NCBI RefSeq assembly: GCF_009002475.1
Contig: NZ_AP019860.1
Location: 8,057,547-8,121,546 of the forward strand
From: Candidatus Uabimicrobium amorphum
GTDB taxonomy: Bacteria; Planctomycetota; Uabimicrobiia; Uabimicrobiales; Uabimicrobiaceae
DNA: 64,000 nt
Reading direction: 5' to 3'
Positions 17,855 to 26,264 of this stretch are shown piece by piece. The first letter of the stretch is position 1. The number at the start of each line of letters is the position of its first letter. The position numbers were made by a program, and so were the translations under genes. The notes beneath the pieces were generated by a model. The model searched no databases and was not told where the DNA came from. It saw only the letters and a list, made by a program, of their open reading frames with translations.

Positions 17855-19150
17855 ATGTGTAGTCGTAATGTCCGAATAAAATGTATATGCTTTGCTCTAT
17901 TGATGGTAAGCGCTTTTTCCCAAGAGCAAACGAAAGCAAAAATAAAACGTTTTCATGCCAACCTGAGCATGACACAACGTTCTATAGAGCGCGTAGACCG
18001 AGAAATTTTGACGCTAACCAAAGGTATTCGCGAATTACAAAAACAACAAACGCAGATGGTTGCTGCGATCGCAAAGCACCAACAGTCTATAAAAAAATCG
18101 CAAGTAGATGTTGTATCGAAAAACATTGCCAAAAAAATCGCTCTACTACAAGAGTTGACATCTGCGATGGAAAATACTTCACAATTGCATGCATTCAACG
18201 AACGACTACAAGTCGAGTCTAAAAAAATGCAACGCTTGATACAAGTCAAAAAACAAATAAATTCCGAAGTATTCAACCATCAAAAACACATTGTACAGTA
18301 CAAAAGGCAACTCAGTGAAATTAGTAAAAAAATGGATATTTCTAAAAGTGTTTTGGCCAAAACAGTCCGCAAGCGCAAAATACTAAAGAAAAATGCGCTT
18401 ATCTATAAAAAGCAACGCAACTTGGCCGCTCAAGAGTATGTGCAGCAGAAGAAACAGCTCAAAAAGAAAAGGCTTTTGGCCGCTTACGCCGCCAAGAAAA
18501 AACGCGAAATGGCAGAAAAGAAAAAACGCGAAGCCGCTGAGAAGAAAAGACGCGAAGACAATGAAAGAAAAAAACGCGCTCTTGCTTATGCACAACGTAA
18601 GAAAAAGAGCTCGCGCAATAACATTCGCGAAAACCCAGATTCTGAAGAAGAGGCCGCCATAGCATCGTTGTTGCTGCTAAAAACAGCAGAAGATGTTGCG
18701 GAAGATGTTGCCGATGCGACAGAGGACCAACGCAAAAATAACAAACTTATTCCACGTATTGTTCGCAAGCAAAATCCCAAAGATGGAGCGTGGATGACAC
18801 GTGTCGGATCTTTCTGGGTATATGAAAAACCCATTACCAACACACAGTACTGGGAAACATTCCGCGGCATGTACTACAACAACGCCCAAAAAAATGCCCA
18901 AGCCGTCACCGAAATTACCTTTCGCGATGCCCAAGAGTATGCACGGTGGGCCGGAGCCAAATTGCCAACGTATTCGCAATTACAAAAATTACCCAAAAAT
19001 CTTTCGGGAAACGCCTGGGAATGGACCAACAGTACTTATCGCAAAAAAAGTGCACATGTTATTTTTAATAAAATACAAAAACCACGTTTGTTGTCCGATG
19101 CCAAGGAACACACACAAGTCACTTTTCGTTTAATACTACCCGCGCGATAA
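17855..19150 (+). CDS. Exported coiled-coil protein with a reduced FGE/sulfatase-modifying-factor domain
   Basis: The protein is about 431 residues; ATG 17855 is chosen because AAGGTG precedes it by six bases. A signal-like segment (CICFALLMVSAFSQ) is followed by about 250 residues of coiled coil, ending in a K/R/E-rich run of AEKKKREAAEKK-type repeats. Residues about 300-431 match the C-lectin-like FGE fold: WMTRVGSFWVYEKPITNTQYWETF, DAQEYARWAGAKLPTYSQLQKL, GNAWEWTNSTYRKK, FRLILPAR. This domain is about half the usual size and contains no cysteine, so it cannot be the copper-dependent formylglycine-generating enzyme. A ligand-binding or structural role is more likely. It is the first gene of a tight run reaching 24619. 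Confidence 0.8.
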   Translation: MCSRNVRIKCICFALLMVSAFSQEQTKAKIKRFHANLSMTQRSIERVDREILTLTKGIRELQKQQTQMVAAIAKHQQSIKKSQVDVVSKNIAKKIALLQELTSAMENTSQLHAFNERLQVESKKMQRLIQVKKQINSEVFNHQKHIVQYKRQLSEISKKMDISKSVLAKTVRKRKILKKNALIYKKQRNLAAQEYVQQKKQLKKKRLLAAYAAKKKREMAEKKKREAAEKKRREDNERKKRALAYAQRKKKSSRNNIRENPDSEEEAAIASLLLLKTAEDVAEDVADATEDQRKNNKLIPRIVRKQNPKDGAWMTRVGSFWVYEKPITNTQYWETFRGMYYNNAQKNAQAVTEITFRDAQEYARWAGAKLPTYSQLQKLPKNLSGNAWEWTNSTYRKKSAHVIFNKIQKPRLLSDAKEHTQVTFRLILPAR

Positions 19151-19164
19151 TTCACAAGAGAGGT

Positions 19165-19905
19165 ATGTTGTTGTCAGAAAATCGTAAAGTAATTTTCATG
19201 CACGGACTCGAATCGGGATTACAGGGAAAAAAAAGCCACTATCTCCATAGTCACTTTGCCAACACCTATACACCCGATATGCAAATGTCTCTATTGAATG
19301 TACGTAAAAAACACAGTGTTTTACGCAACATATGCAAAACAAAGCTATTTCGCGTGTGGTTTGTGTTACTACTCCTTTGTGTAACGATCTCTTGCTTTAT
19401 GAGTACCACGCACACGATCGTATCTTTTGTTATTGGTATCCTTGTATTTCTCGCAGTGAAAAAACACCTTATACAACGCGCTCTTGACATATCTCTACAA
19501 CAGTGCGTTACCGTACAAAGTAACGCACTGCAGGAGTTTCAACCACACATCGTTGTCGGCTCTAGCTGGGGAGGTTTGGTTGCACTCATATGCCTTTCGC
19601 AAAATGCACATAGCTGTCCAGTAATACTCATTGCCCCGCCGGTAAAAATGATTCTCAATAAAATAGATCCTAGCGAAAAAAAATGGTTAAATATGTGCGA
19701 AATGGCAAAACAACACAGTGATCAGATCTACATTGTTCACGGTGAAAAAGACCAAACAGTGCCCCTTGAGGATAGTCAAGAATTTATCGAAAAAGCGGGG
19801 GGAATTTTACAAGTGATCCCTGGCGGAGACCACAGTTTAAATGATTCATTGCTAGAAGACGATACCCCATACGCTTTAAAGAATATTATTACAAACCTGA
19901 GATAA
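19165..19905 (+). CDS. Alpha/beta hydrolase with an inserted membrane hairpin
   Basis: This 246-residue protein begins like YqiA/UPF0227-type esterases (VIFMHGLESGLQGKKSHYL). It has the nucleophile elbow GSSWGGLVAL (about residue 137), the acid at HGEKDQTVP and the histidine at GGDHSL, so the catalytic triad is complete. Unusually, residues about 60-100 form two hydrophobic helices (VWFVLLLLCVTISCF, IVSFVIGILVFLAVKK) between the oxyanion-hole region and the nucleophile, which should hold the enzyme at the membrane. AGAGAGG is very close to the ATG at 19165; a TTG two codons later would be better spaced. It lies 14 bp behind the FGE-like gene and 4 bp before the epimerase. Confidence 0.75.
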   Translation: MLLSENRKVIFMHGLESGLQGKKSHYLHSHFANTYTPDMQMSLLNVRKKHSVLRNICKTKLFRVWFVLLLLCVTISCFMSTTHTIVSFVIGILVFLAVKKHLIQRALDISLQQCVTVQSNALQEFQPHIVVGSSWGGLVALICLSQNAHSCPVILIAPPVKMILNKIDPSEKKWLNMCEMAKQHSDQIYIVHGEKDQTVPLEDSQEFIEKAGGILQVIPGGDHSLNDSLLEDDTPYALKNIITNLR

Positions 19906-19909
19906 AAAC

Positions 19910-20959
19910 ATGCAAATTAAAGACGTAAAAATAGTTCACAAAAAACTGCCACTAAAAAAAGTTTTTCGCACCGCACTACGTACCGCAACAGAAATACCAC
20001 TTATTGAAGTAGAAATTAGCACGAATGAAGATACGATTGGCAGAGGAACAACAAGTGCCGCAGCGAAAGTAACAGGAGAAACAACTTCTTCCATTTGTGC
20101 CGCAATACAAGATTATATATTTCCCAGTATTGCGGGTAGTTCACTCCTGAACGTCCAGCAAATTTTACACAGCATTACCACAAGTATTCCCAAAAACTAC
20201 AGTGCAAAAGCTGCTGTTGATATGGCCGTATACGATTTATATTGTAAATCTCTACAGATACCTTTATACAAATATCTTGGTGTTTATCGCACCAAACTTT
20301 CTACTCACATGACGGTTAGTTTGGGGGAAATAGAACAAATGTGCTGCGACGCTCAGGAAGCGGTAAACAATCATTTTTCCTCATTAAAAATCAAGGCAGG
20401 CAAAGATTTTCGCCACGATATCGAAGCAATTCGCCAAATTTATAAAACAGTAGGTAACAGCGTTCGACTTGGTATTGATGCCAACCAAGGGTGGAAAAAA
20501 CGCGACGCGGTAACGGCCATTCGTGCCTTACAAGAAATCCCCAACATTGACTTTGTCGAACAACCTGTTGTTGCACATGATATCGAGGGATTAAAGTGGA
20601 TCAAAAATCGCGTTGACATACCCATCATGGCCGACGAAAGTATTTTTAGCTACAGCGATGCCATGCGTGTTATACGAGAAGACGCCGCGGATTTGATCAA
20701 TATAAAATTACTGAAGTGTGGCGGTATTTTTCCCGCAACAAAAATTCTACACGCCGCAGAAAGTGCAGGCATAGAGTGTATGTTGGGATGTATGATGGAG
20801 GGGCCAATCTCTATTGCTTGTGGTGCGATGTTTGCTTGTGCACACAAAAATATTACACGCATAGATCTCGATAGTTTATATTCGCTACGCAATTTTACTT
20901 TACCCTCATACATATACTACGGCGAAGGACAAATTGAATTGAAGGTCAACCATGATTGA
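19910..20959 (+). CDS. Enolase-superfamily dipeptide epimerase (L-Ala-D/L-Glu epimerase-like)
   Basis: This 349-residue protein has the capping domain followed by the (beta/alpha)7 barrel. Catalytic and metal motifs are intact: SLKIKAG (the KxK lysine pair), RLGIDANQGW (first metal Asp), DFVEQPV (Glu), IMADESIF (Asp), and NIKLLKCGG (the opposite lysine). This is the pattern of the muconate-lactonising subgroup, within which dipeptide epimerases such as YcjG are closest. The likely reaction is epimerisation of a murein-derived Ala-Glu dipeptide, fitting peptidoglycan recycling. The true dipeptide specificity cannot be read. The end overlaps the ABC ATPase start by 8 bp, giving translational coupling. 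Confidence 0.85.
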   Translation: MQIKDVKIVHKKLPLKKVFRTALRTATEIPLIEVEISTNEDTIGRGTTSAAAKVTGETTSSICAAIQDYIFPSIAGSSLLNVQQILHSITTSIPKNYSAKAAVDMAVYDLYCKSLQIPLYKYLGVYRTKLSTHMTVSLGEIEQMCCDAQEAVNNHFSSLKIKAGKDFRHDIEAIRQIYKTVGNSVRLGIDANQGWKKRDAVTAIRALQEIPNIDFVEQPVVAHDIEGLKWIKNRVDIPIMADESIFSYSDAMRVIREDAADLINIKLLKCGGIFPATKILHAAESAGIECMLGCMMEGPISIACGAMFACAHKNITRIDLDSLYSLRNFTLPSYIYYGEGQIELKVNHD

Positions 20960-21917
20960 AGTGCGTAATCTCAAAAAAAGTTTTCGCGTTCACGTGAAAA
21001 AACCTGGTCTGTTGGGGTCCATGCGTTCTCTATTTGTACGCAACTGGGTAGAAAAACACGCTCTAAAAGGCGTCTCTTTTAACGTAGAACCGGGAGAAAT
21101 TGTCGGTCTTCTCGGGGCAAACGGTGCGGGAAAAACAACGTTAGTAAAAACATTGGCGGGCATTGTCTATCCTAGTGACGGAGACGTCAAAATTTTGGGC
21201 CACGTTCCTTGGGAAAGAAAAAACGAGTTCCGTAGACAAATTGCACTGATCATGGGACAGAAAGCACAACTATGGTGGGATTTACCTGCCGAAGATTGTT
21301 TTCTTTTACTTCGCGAAATCTATTCTATTCCGCGACAAAAATTTCATGACAAGCTCAATTTCTTAAGCGAAACTCTGGGAATTACCGAACAACTCAATAT
21401 TCAAATTCGTCGCCTCAGTCTAGGCGAGAGAATGAAAATGGAACTTATCGCGGCTCTTCTACACGAGCCGCGCGTTGTATTTCTAGATGAGCCAACCATC
21501 GGACTTGATTTTACCGCACAAAAAGCCATACGCGATTTTATTTTACAATATCGCTCGCAACACCAACCGGCAATGATCTTAACTTCACATTACATGGAAG
21601 ATATTAAGGCTCTTTGCAAACGCATTATCATTATTCGCGAGGGAGAGTTCATTTATGACGGTCCTTTGCAAAATATCGTCAATACCTACACAAAACACAA
21701 AATAGTATCTCTACACCTCGAAAAAGAAATTTCACCGCCGAATATTCCCCACGAAATCGTTGCTGCCGAACCACAATTTCTAAAAATCAAAATTCCTCGT
21801 GATCAAGTAGCACCTTCGGTAAACAGTTTATTGCAATCATTACCTGTCGCAGACTTGACCATTGAAGAACAAGCCATCGAAGACGTGATTGAAGCCCTAT
21901 TTCGAGGAGAAATGTAA
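20952..21917 (+). CDS. ABC-2-type transporter ATP-binding protein
   Basis: This 321-residue ATPase has Walker A GANGAGKTT (about residues 55-63), a Q-loop near MGQKAQLWWDLP, the signature LSLGERMKMEL, Walker B VVFLDEPTIGLD and the H-loop TSHYMED. The long insertion before Walker A (PGLLGSMRSLFVRNWVEKHALKGVSF) and the C-terminal 80 residues are typical of the ATPases that pair with PF06182-type permeases (daunorubicin/viologen-exporter-like group). It overlaps the epimerase gene and is followed 2 bp later by the first permease. The exported substrate is unknown. Confidence 0.93.
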   Translation: MIEVRNLKKSFRVHVKKPGLLGSMRSLFVRNWVEKHALKGVSFNVEPGEIVGLLGANGAGKTTLVKTLAGIVYPSDGDVKILGHVPWERKNEFRRQIALIMGQKAQLWWDLPAEDCFLLLREIYSIPRQKFHDKLNFLSETLGITEQLNIQIRRLSLGERMKMELIAALLHEPRVVFLDEPTIGLDFTAQKAIRDFILQYRSQHQPAMILTSHYMEDIKALCKRIIIIREGEFIYDGPLQNIVNTYTKHKIVSLHLEKEISPPNIPHEIVAAEPQFLKIKIPRDQVAPSVNSLLQSLPVADLTIEEQAIEDVIEALFRGEM

Positions 21918-21919
21918 AA

Positions 21920-22720
21920 TTGTGGACCTTACAAGTATTTACCCTTGAAATGCGTAAGATATTTTCTTACCGCATTGATTTTTGGACGCAGTTTATTGCG
22001 TACATTGTCGTATGGGTGGGAATTTCTTACTTCTTGTGGAGTTCTATCTTTGCACAAAAAGGCATTGATTCCATCGGCGACTACAGTTTCCACGCATTGA
22101 TGTTGTACTATCTGATTACTGCTTCTGTGGCAAAGATAATACGTGGCCAGGATATCGGACAAATTTCCCGAGAAATTTATCAGGGGGAACTTTCTCGTTA
22201 TCTCGTTTACCCGATACCTTTCTTTTTATATAAATTCGTATGTCATCTAGCGCATTCTTTCATGTATTTTATACAACTTATCTTTGCCATCGTATTTTTT
22301 GCCTGCGTTTTTGGACTTCCTGTGGAAATCACCATCACCTATGACCGGGTACTAATGTGCTTTCTTTTTTTGTTACTATCTTGTTACTTACATTTTTCGA
22401 TTGCTGCGGTGATTGAAATTGTGTCGTTTTGGGCCGACAATGTATGGAGTTTGCTGGTGATGCTACGCTTTATTAGTGGATTACTTGGCGGTGCACTACT
22501 CCCCTTAGTATTATTCCCCGAGTGGGCGCAAAAAATTTTATATACACTCCCTTTTCCCTATCTAATTTCTTTTAGTAGTGAAATTTTCTTGAACAAAGTC
22601 ACATACGCGCAAACTTACAAAGCGACATTTATTGTTTTTGCTTGGAGCGTATTTTTTAATATAATATTTGCTGTCGTTTGGAAAAAAGGCTTACGCCAAT
22701 ACTCAGGAGTGGGAATTTGA
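21920..22720 (+). CDS. ABC-2 permease (PF06182-like), first subunit
   Basis: This 266-residue protein starts at TTG 21920 behind GAGGAGA. It has six hydrophobic helices and the family opening LEMRKIFSYRIDFWTQFIAYIVVWVGISYFLW. The motif DIGQISREIYQGELSRYLVYPIPFFLY matches the R-G-(D/E)-L-x-x-x-L-x-x-P block conserved in PF06182 permeases. It should form a heterodimer with the next protein. The stop codon overlaps the next start (TTGA). Confidence 0.88.
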   Translation: MWTLQVFTLEMRKIFSYRIDFWTQFIAYIVVWVGISYFLWSSIFAQKGIDSIGDYSFHALMLYYLITASVAKIIRGQDIGQISREIYQGELSRYLVYPIPFFLYKFVCHLAHSFMYFIQLIFAIVFFACVFGLPVEITITYDRVLMCFLFLLLSCYLHFSIAAVIEIVSFWADNVWSLLVMLRFISGLLGGALLPLVLFPEWAQKILYTLPFPYLISFSSEIFLNKVTYAQTYKATFIVFAWSVFFNIIFAVVWKKGLRQYSGVGI

Positions 22721-23505
22721 CACGCTATTTTCGACTGTATCTACACTTTTTGCGTTTTTCATTCAGTAAAGCAATGGAGTTTCGTGTCGATTTTTTTTTC
22801 CGTATTGTCATGGATTGTTTTTTTTATGCCATCAACATCGCTTTTTACCAAGTGCTGTTTTTGCACACATCCACTCTAGGAGGCTGGAACGAAGAACAAG
22901 CGATGATTTTTGTCGCCGCTTATATTCTCGTCGATGCATTACAAATGACGATTTTCTCTACCAATTTGTGGTGGTTTCCCATTTTTGTCAATCGCGGAGA
23001 CTTGGACTATTACTTAGTGCGTCCGGTATCCAGTCTATTTTTTTTGAGCGTACGCGAATTTGCGGCCAATTCGCTGTGTAACGTTTTCATTGCCATTGGC
23101 ATTATGATTTGGGCAATTTCTAGCTACTCGCAGCCACTTATTTGGTGGAAAATATTGCTATTTGTGTTATTAGTAGTAAATGGTACTTTTATATATTACA
23201 TGGTACACATGTTATTTCTCATCGGCGTTTTCTGGACGCATTCTGCCCGAGGTTTTGATAGCCTGTTTCGTCATCTATGCTTGGTCCACGAAAGACCCGA
23301 TGGTATTTTTCATGGCGCTACGCGTACAGTCTTTACCACTGTACTGCCTTTTTGTTTGATGTGCTCATTTCCAGCACGTTTGTTATTTGAAGATTTTCAA
23401 CTCTCTGTCTTGCTTCATATACTAATCACTACAATGCTTATGTTTTTTGTACTGCGCTGGGCATGGAAATTTTCATTAAAAGCATATTCTTCAGCATCTT
23501 CTTAG
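22717..23505 (+). CDS. ABC-2 permease (PF06182-like), second subunit
   Basis: The protein is about 262 residues. I start it at the TTG at 22717, which overlaps the previous stop as TTGA and has AGGAG eight bases upstream; a longer frame start lies inside the preceding gene. It has six helices, and the conserved block VNRGDLDYYLVRPVSSLFFLSVREF is clearer than in its partner. FSKAMEFRVDFFFRIVMDCFFYAIN is the family's N-terminal signature. With the ATPase and first permease it forms a complete exporter. Confidence 0.88.
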   Translation: MTRYFRLYLHFLRFSFSKAMEFRVDFFFRIVMDCFFYAINIAFYQVLFLHTSTLGGWNEEQAMIFVAAYILVDALQMTIFSTNLWWFPIFVNRGDLDYYLVRPVSSLFFLSVREFAANSLCNVFIAIGIMIWAISSYSQPLIWWKILLFVLLVVNGTFIYYMVHMLFLIGVFWTHSARGFDSLFRHLCLVHERPDGIFHGATRTVFTTVLPFCLMCSFPARLLFEDFQLSVLLHILITTMLMFFVLRWAWKFSLKAYSSASS

Positions 23506-23572
23506 TCTCAAATTAGAATGGATGCGCACTCGATGGAACCAATTTTCCGTTATTTTTTGATAGGAGTTATCC

Positions 23573-24619
23573 TTGACCGCAAAAGAATTAGCCTTTATTC
23601 CAAAACAATTTGATATCCAAAAAGTGATCAAATCGCACAAATACTACAAAATTTTATTTGCGAAAAACCAGGATATTCAACAATTTGTCTTTATAAAAGC
23701 GCTGACTCTGGATGGTGCGCAAGATATTTTTATCACCAACGAATTTCGCCGTGAGTGCCGTATTGCCAAAAAAATGTCTTCGTTTGCCCACCCGTGCATT
23801 CCGCGCATTCTTTATGTAGAACACGGTATGGGTCCGCGGTTTTATATTATGGAAGGAACCGCTGGTTCTACCCTCGAAGAGTACATGACGCAACACAAAA
23901 TTCCACAAGAAATCGCCACGCGCATCACCCTACAAATTGCCCAAGGTCTAGATGCTTTGTACACGCAATTTGAGATAATACACCGCGATCTCTCCCCAGA
24001 CAACATATATCTAACACGCGACCTACAACCAAAAATTTGCAACCTACAATCCATCAAAAATGCCGACGTAACCACCATTACTTCGCACGGTGGAGTAAAG
24101 GGCAGTATGTTGTTTACCGCTCCAGAAATTTGCTCAGAGCACTTTGATTACTCTATTCAAAGTGACATGTATTCCCTAGGTCTTATTTTCTTATATATGT
24201 TACAAAACAAACTGCCGATAGAGAGTGTTGAGGATATTTTCGACTTTGACGTGACACAATTATCTCTGGAAGAATACAGTGCACAGCCGATCCTACTAAA
24301 AATGTTACACAAAAACCCCAATGAACGCTTTGCGAACTACGCAGAACTCATCAATGAACTACAACCAATATATAATACTTACACACCAGCAACCGTCACA
24401 ACAAGCGGTCCACAAACAGACGTCGCTGACGCTCGCTTGAGCATGTGGGAAGCAAAATTAGACAACATCGCCAAAAAACTAGCCATTTTAGAGCAAAAGC
24501 AAGAAAACCTCACTCAGGCTCTTAACGTTACACTCACGGGAATGAACAACAAAATAACTCAATTAGAAGCGGAAAACCAACGTATAAAACAATACTTGAG
24601 TCAGATGTTCAATAAATAA
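23573..24619 (+). CDS. Ser/Thr pseudokinase with C-terminal coiled coil
   Basis: This 348-residue protein starts at TTG 23573 behind AGGAG. The fold is a Hanks kinase (VFIKAL as beta-3 lysine, FRRECRIAKKMSSFAHPCIPRI, FYIMEGTAGSTLEEYM, IIHRDLSPDNIYL, SDMYSLGLIFLYML, NPNERFANYAEL), but two ATP-handling elements are missing. The N-lobe has no GxGxxG loop (KVIKSHKYYKILFA), and the DFG triad is replaced by CNLQ in PKICNLQSIK (about residues 156-159). The HRD aspartate remains. Residues about 295-348 form a coiled coil. It is most likely a signalling scaffold, probably acting with the exporter operon it ends. The family-level kinase match is certain; inactivity is inferred. Confidence 0.88.
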   Translation: MTAKELAFIPKQFDIQKVIKSHKYYKILFAKNQDIQQFVFIKALTLDGAQDIFITNEFRRECRIAKKMSSFAHPCIPRILYVEHGMGPRFYIMEGTAGSTLEEYMTQHKIPQEIATRITLQIAQGLDALYTQFEIIHRDLSPDNIYLTRDLQPKICNLQSIKNADVTTITSHGGVKGSMLFTAPEICSEHFDYSIQSDMYSLGLIFLYMLQNKLPIESVEDIFDFDVTQLSLEEYSAQPILLKMLHKNPNERFANYAELINELQPIYNTYTPATVTTSGPQTDVADARLSMWEAKLDNIAKKLAILEQKQENLTQALNVTLTGMNNKITQLEAENQRIKQYLSQMFNK

Positions 24620-24636
24620 ATTTTCCCATAAAAAAA

Positions 24637-24651
24637 CCGCCCTGAGGGCGG
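24637..24651 (-). terminator. Intrinsic terminator reading the minus strand
   Basis: CCGCCC-TCA-GGGCGG is followed by at least six T when read on the minus strand. The T-run is on that side only, so it mainly serves a minus-strand transcript, although it also lies 18 bp after the pseudokinase stop. Confidence 0.85.
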
Positions 24652-24987
24652 AATCGATGATTCACTTTTTAACTGCGCAAAAAATTAGTGATAGACACTC
24701 AAGTATGGCCACTCATCCTCGTACAAAATTTATCATGTCTTAGAAAAACGCGATTAGCTCTATACTAGAAATCAGAGCAGTAAGGTTCAGATATTTTTCT
24801 TTCGCGGCACGAGCTAACGACAACCATGCAACGTACCTAACCCGGTTTGCTCCCCAAGTTTTCGTACCTCAGCGTCATCTTATATACAAAAAGCCTTCTC
24901 CTTACTTGCCAGATACCGGCAACTCTCGTAGTCTTGGACCACTTCAGGAAACGCTTACTTATGCAAGCTAGGCAGCCAGTCAAAAGT
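24637..24987 (-). ncRNA. Compact 16S rRNA-like RNA (rRNA-derived ncRNA or pseudogene)
   Basis: There is no plausible protein in this 480-bp gap. Read on the minus strand it contains blocks that closely match conserved 16S rRNA. Block A (24833-24876) starts GACGCTGAGGTACGAAAA and contains GGGGAGCAAACCGGGTTAG, corresponding to about E. coli 752-795. Block B (24802-24829) reads GCATGGTTGTCGTTAGCTCG then TGCCGCGA, about 1053-1080. Weaker matches, in the same order, flank them: GGTCCAAGACTACGAGAG (cf. the 338 region), GAAGGCTTTTTG (cf. 420-440), and GATAAA..GAGGATGA..GGCCATAC (cf. 1175-1212). Hundreds of bases between the blocks are missing. A -10 box stands upstream and an intrinsic terminator ends the locus, so it looks transcribed as about 350 nt. 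It may be a decaying 16S copy or a repurposed RNA. Confidence 0.6.
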
Positions 24988-24993
24988 TGCCAG

Positions 24994-25022
24994 ATTATAC
25001 ACCAATGCCGCAAAATTTTAAA
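24994..25022 (-). promoter_or_regulatory. Putative promoter of the 16S-like RNA
   Basis: A perfect TATAAT (minus strand, 24999 to 24994) lies about 7 bp before the expected 5' end. The -35 position at 17 bp spacing (TTTAAA) is weak. Confidence 0.45.
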
Positions 25023-25101
25023 TAGGCATGCCCTAGAAAAAACGCAAAAAATATGCTAATATCCGTGAAAAACTATCACTTTCCATCTGAAGAGGGATCT
25101 T

Positions 25102-26253
25102 ATGCCACAAATATCCGCATCGTTGATATTCTTTCTTTCAGCATTCACCCTAGGCACACTGTACTGCCCACAACCTTTGCTACCTATATACAGCGACATC
25201 TACAAAATTAGTTTGTCACAGACAGCTTTGCTCACAACATTCGCCCTAATCCCGTTGAGTTTTTTCCCACTTATCTATGGTATTATCAGCGAGTACATTT
25301 CACCTATTCGCGTTTTAAAATTTTCGCTATGGGGTCTGGCCTTTTCGACGTTTCTATTCACATTGGGAGATAATTTTACCTATCTTCTCCTCATTCGTTT
25401 GCTACAAGGCTTTTTTATCCCGGGAATTCTTACCTCAACAGTTACCTATATTTCACAAACCACAATACCTGAAAAAATTCCGCAGTACATGTCTTTATAC
25501 GTCATTGGAACCATTGTCGGTGGGCTTGGCGGAAGATTGCTTTCGAGTTTCCTGGCGACACATGTGCACTTAAATGCTATTTATTTCTTTTTGAGCGCCA
25601 GTTTGATTATTATGCAGTGTTTCACCCTACGCTTACAGCAAAAACCGACCAAACCTGCGAATAAGATCTACCTCAGTGATATTTTCAAAATTCTCATCAG
25701 CCCCATCTATCGCGAAATTTTGCTCACTATTTTCAGTGTTAGTTTTGTCTTCGCATGCGTCATGAACTACATTCCCTTTCGTCTCCGCGAACTCGATGGA
25801 TTTTCGTGGATTCACATCATCTACCTCGGCTACACCCTGGGAATCGTAACTTCTTTTCTATCACAACGTCTACAAAAACGTTATAATGTGGTGAATATTG
25901 CATGTATTGGCCTGGTCATTTTTCTATCTTCGCTGCTTTTACTTCTCACGACAACACCGCTATACATATTTATCATTGTATTCGCATTTTGTGGTTCGAT
26001 GTTCTTTGTACACTCCATTTTAATGAGCTTTGTCAACTCAGTGGGGCAAGAAAGCAAAGGGCTCGTTAATGGCGCCTATGTCGCCTTTTATTACAGCGGT
26101 GCGGTAACAGGCTCGTACTTTCCCGGTATTGTCTACGAACATTTTGGTTGGGTCAGTTACATATGGCTGCTATTTGCCATGTTATTTATTTCAAGTCTCA
26201 TATTTTTTGTGACCATGAAAGTAAAATCACCATCGTGTCAAGTTAAGGCGTAA
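25102..26253 (+). CDS. Major facilitator superfamily transporter (YnfM-like)
   Basis: This 383-residue protein has 12 hydrophobic helices. It has the MFS motif-A-like loop YGIISEYISPIRVLKFS between helices 2 and 3 and the phrase LLLIRLLQGFFIPGILTSTVTYIS of the fourth helix, which resembles YnfM/arabinose-efflux-type exporters. YCPQPLLPIYSDIYKIS at the start is also typical of that group. It probably exports a small organic compound by proton antiport. GAGGGATCTT provides the ribosome-binding site. It is single-gene, followed by two REPIN-like units. Confidence 0.88.
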   Translation: MPQISASLIFFLSAFTLGTLYCPQPLLPIYSDIYKISLSQTALLTTFALIPLSFFPLIYGIISEYISPIRVLKFSLWGLAFSTFLFTLGDNFTYLLLIRLLQGFFIPGILTSTVTYISQTTIPEKIPQYMSLYVIGTIVGGLGGRLLSSFLATHVHLNAIYFFLSASLIIMQCFTLRLQQKPTKPANKIYLSDIFKILISPIYREILLTIFSVSFVFACVMNYIPFRLRELDGFSWIHIIYLGYTLGIVTSFLSQRLQKRYNVVNIACIGLVIFLSSLLLLLTTTPLYIFIIVFAFCGSMFFVHSILMSFVNSVGQESKGLVNGAYVAFYYSGAVTGSYFPGIVYEHFGWVSYIWLLFAMLFISSLIFFVTMKVKSPSCQVKA

Positions 26254-26264
26254 AAACCTTATGG

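Noticed and set aside
18383..18979. Several overlapping minus-strand frames inside the FGE-like gene
   Set aside because: They mirror the lysine/glutamate-rich coiled coil, show phenylalanine/serine runs, and have no start signals.
17855..19150. Active formylglycine-generating enzyme
   Set aside because: The domain is about half length and has no cysteine for copper binding.
24637..24987. RNase P RNA, 6S RNA, tmRNA or SRP RNA
   Set aside because: None of their hallmark sequences (for example GAGGAAAGTCC, a tag frame or the SRP GGAA loop) is present; the conserved blocks fit 16S rRNA instead.
24847..25059. Short open frame in the gap after the pseudokinase
   Set aside because: It runs antisense to the 16S-like blocks and has no ribosome-binding site; the RNA explanation is better.
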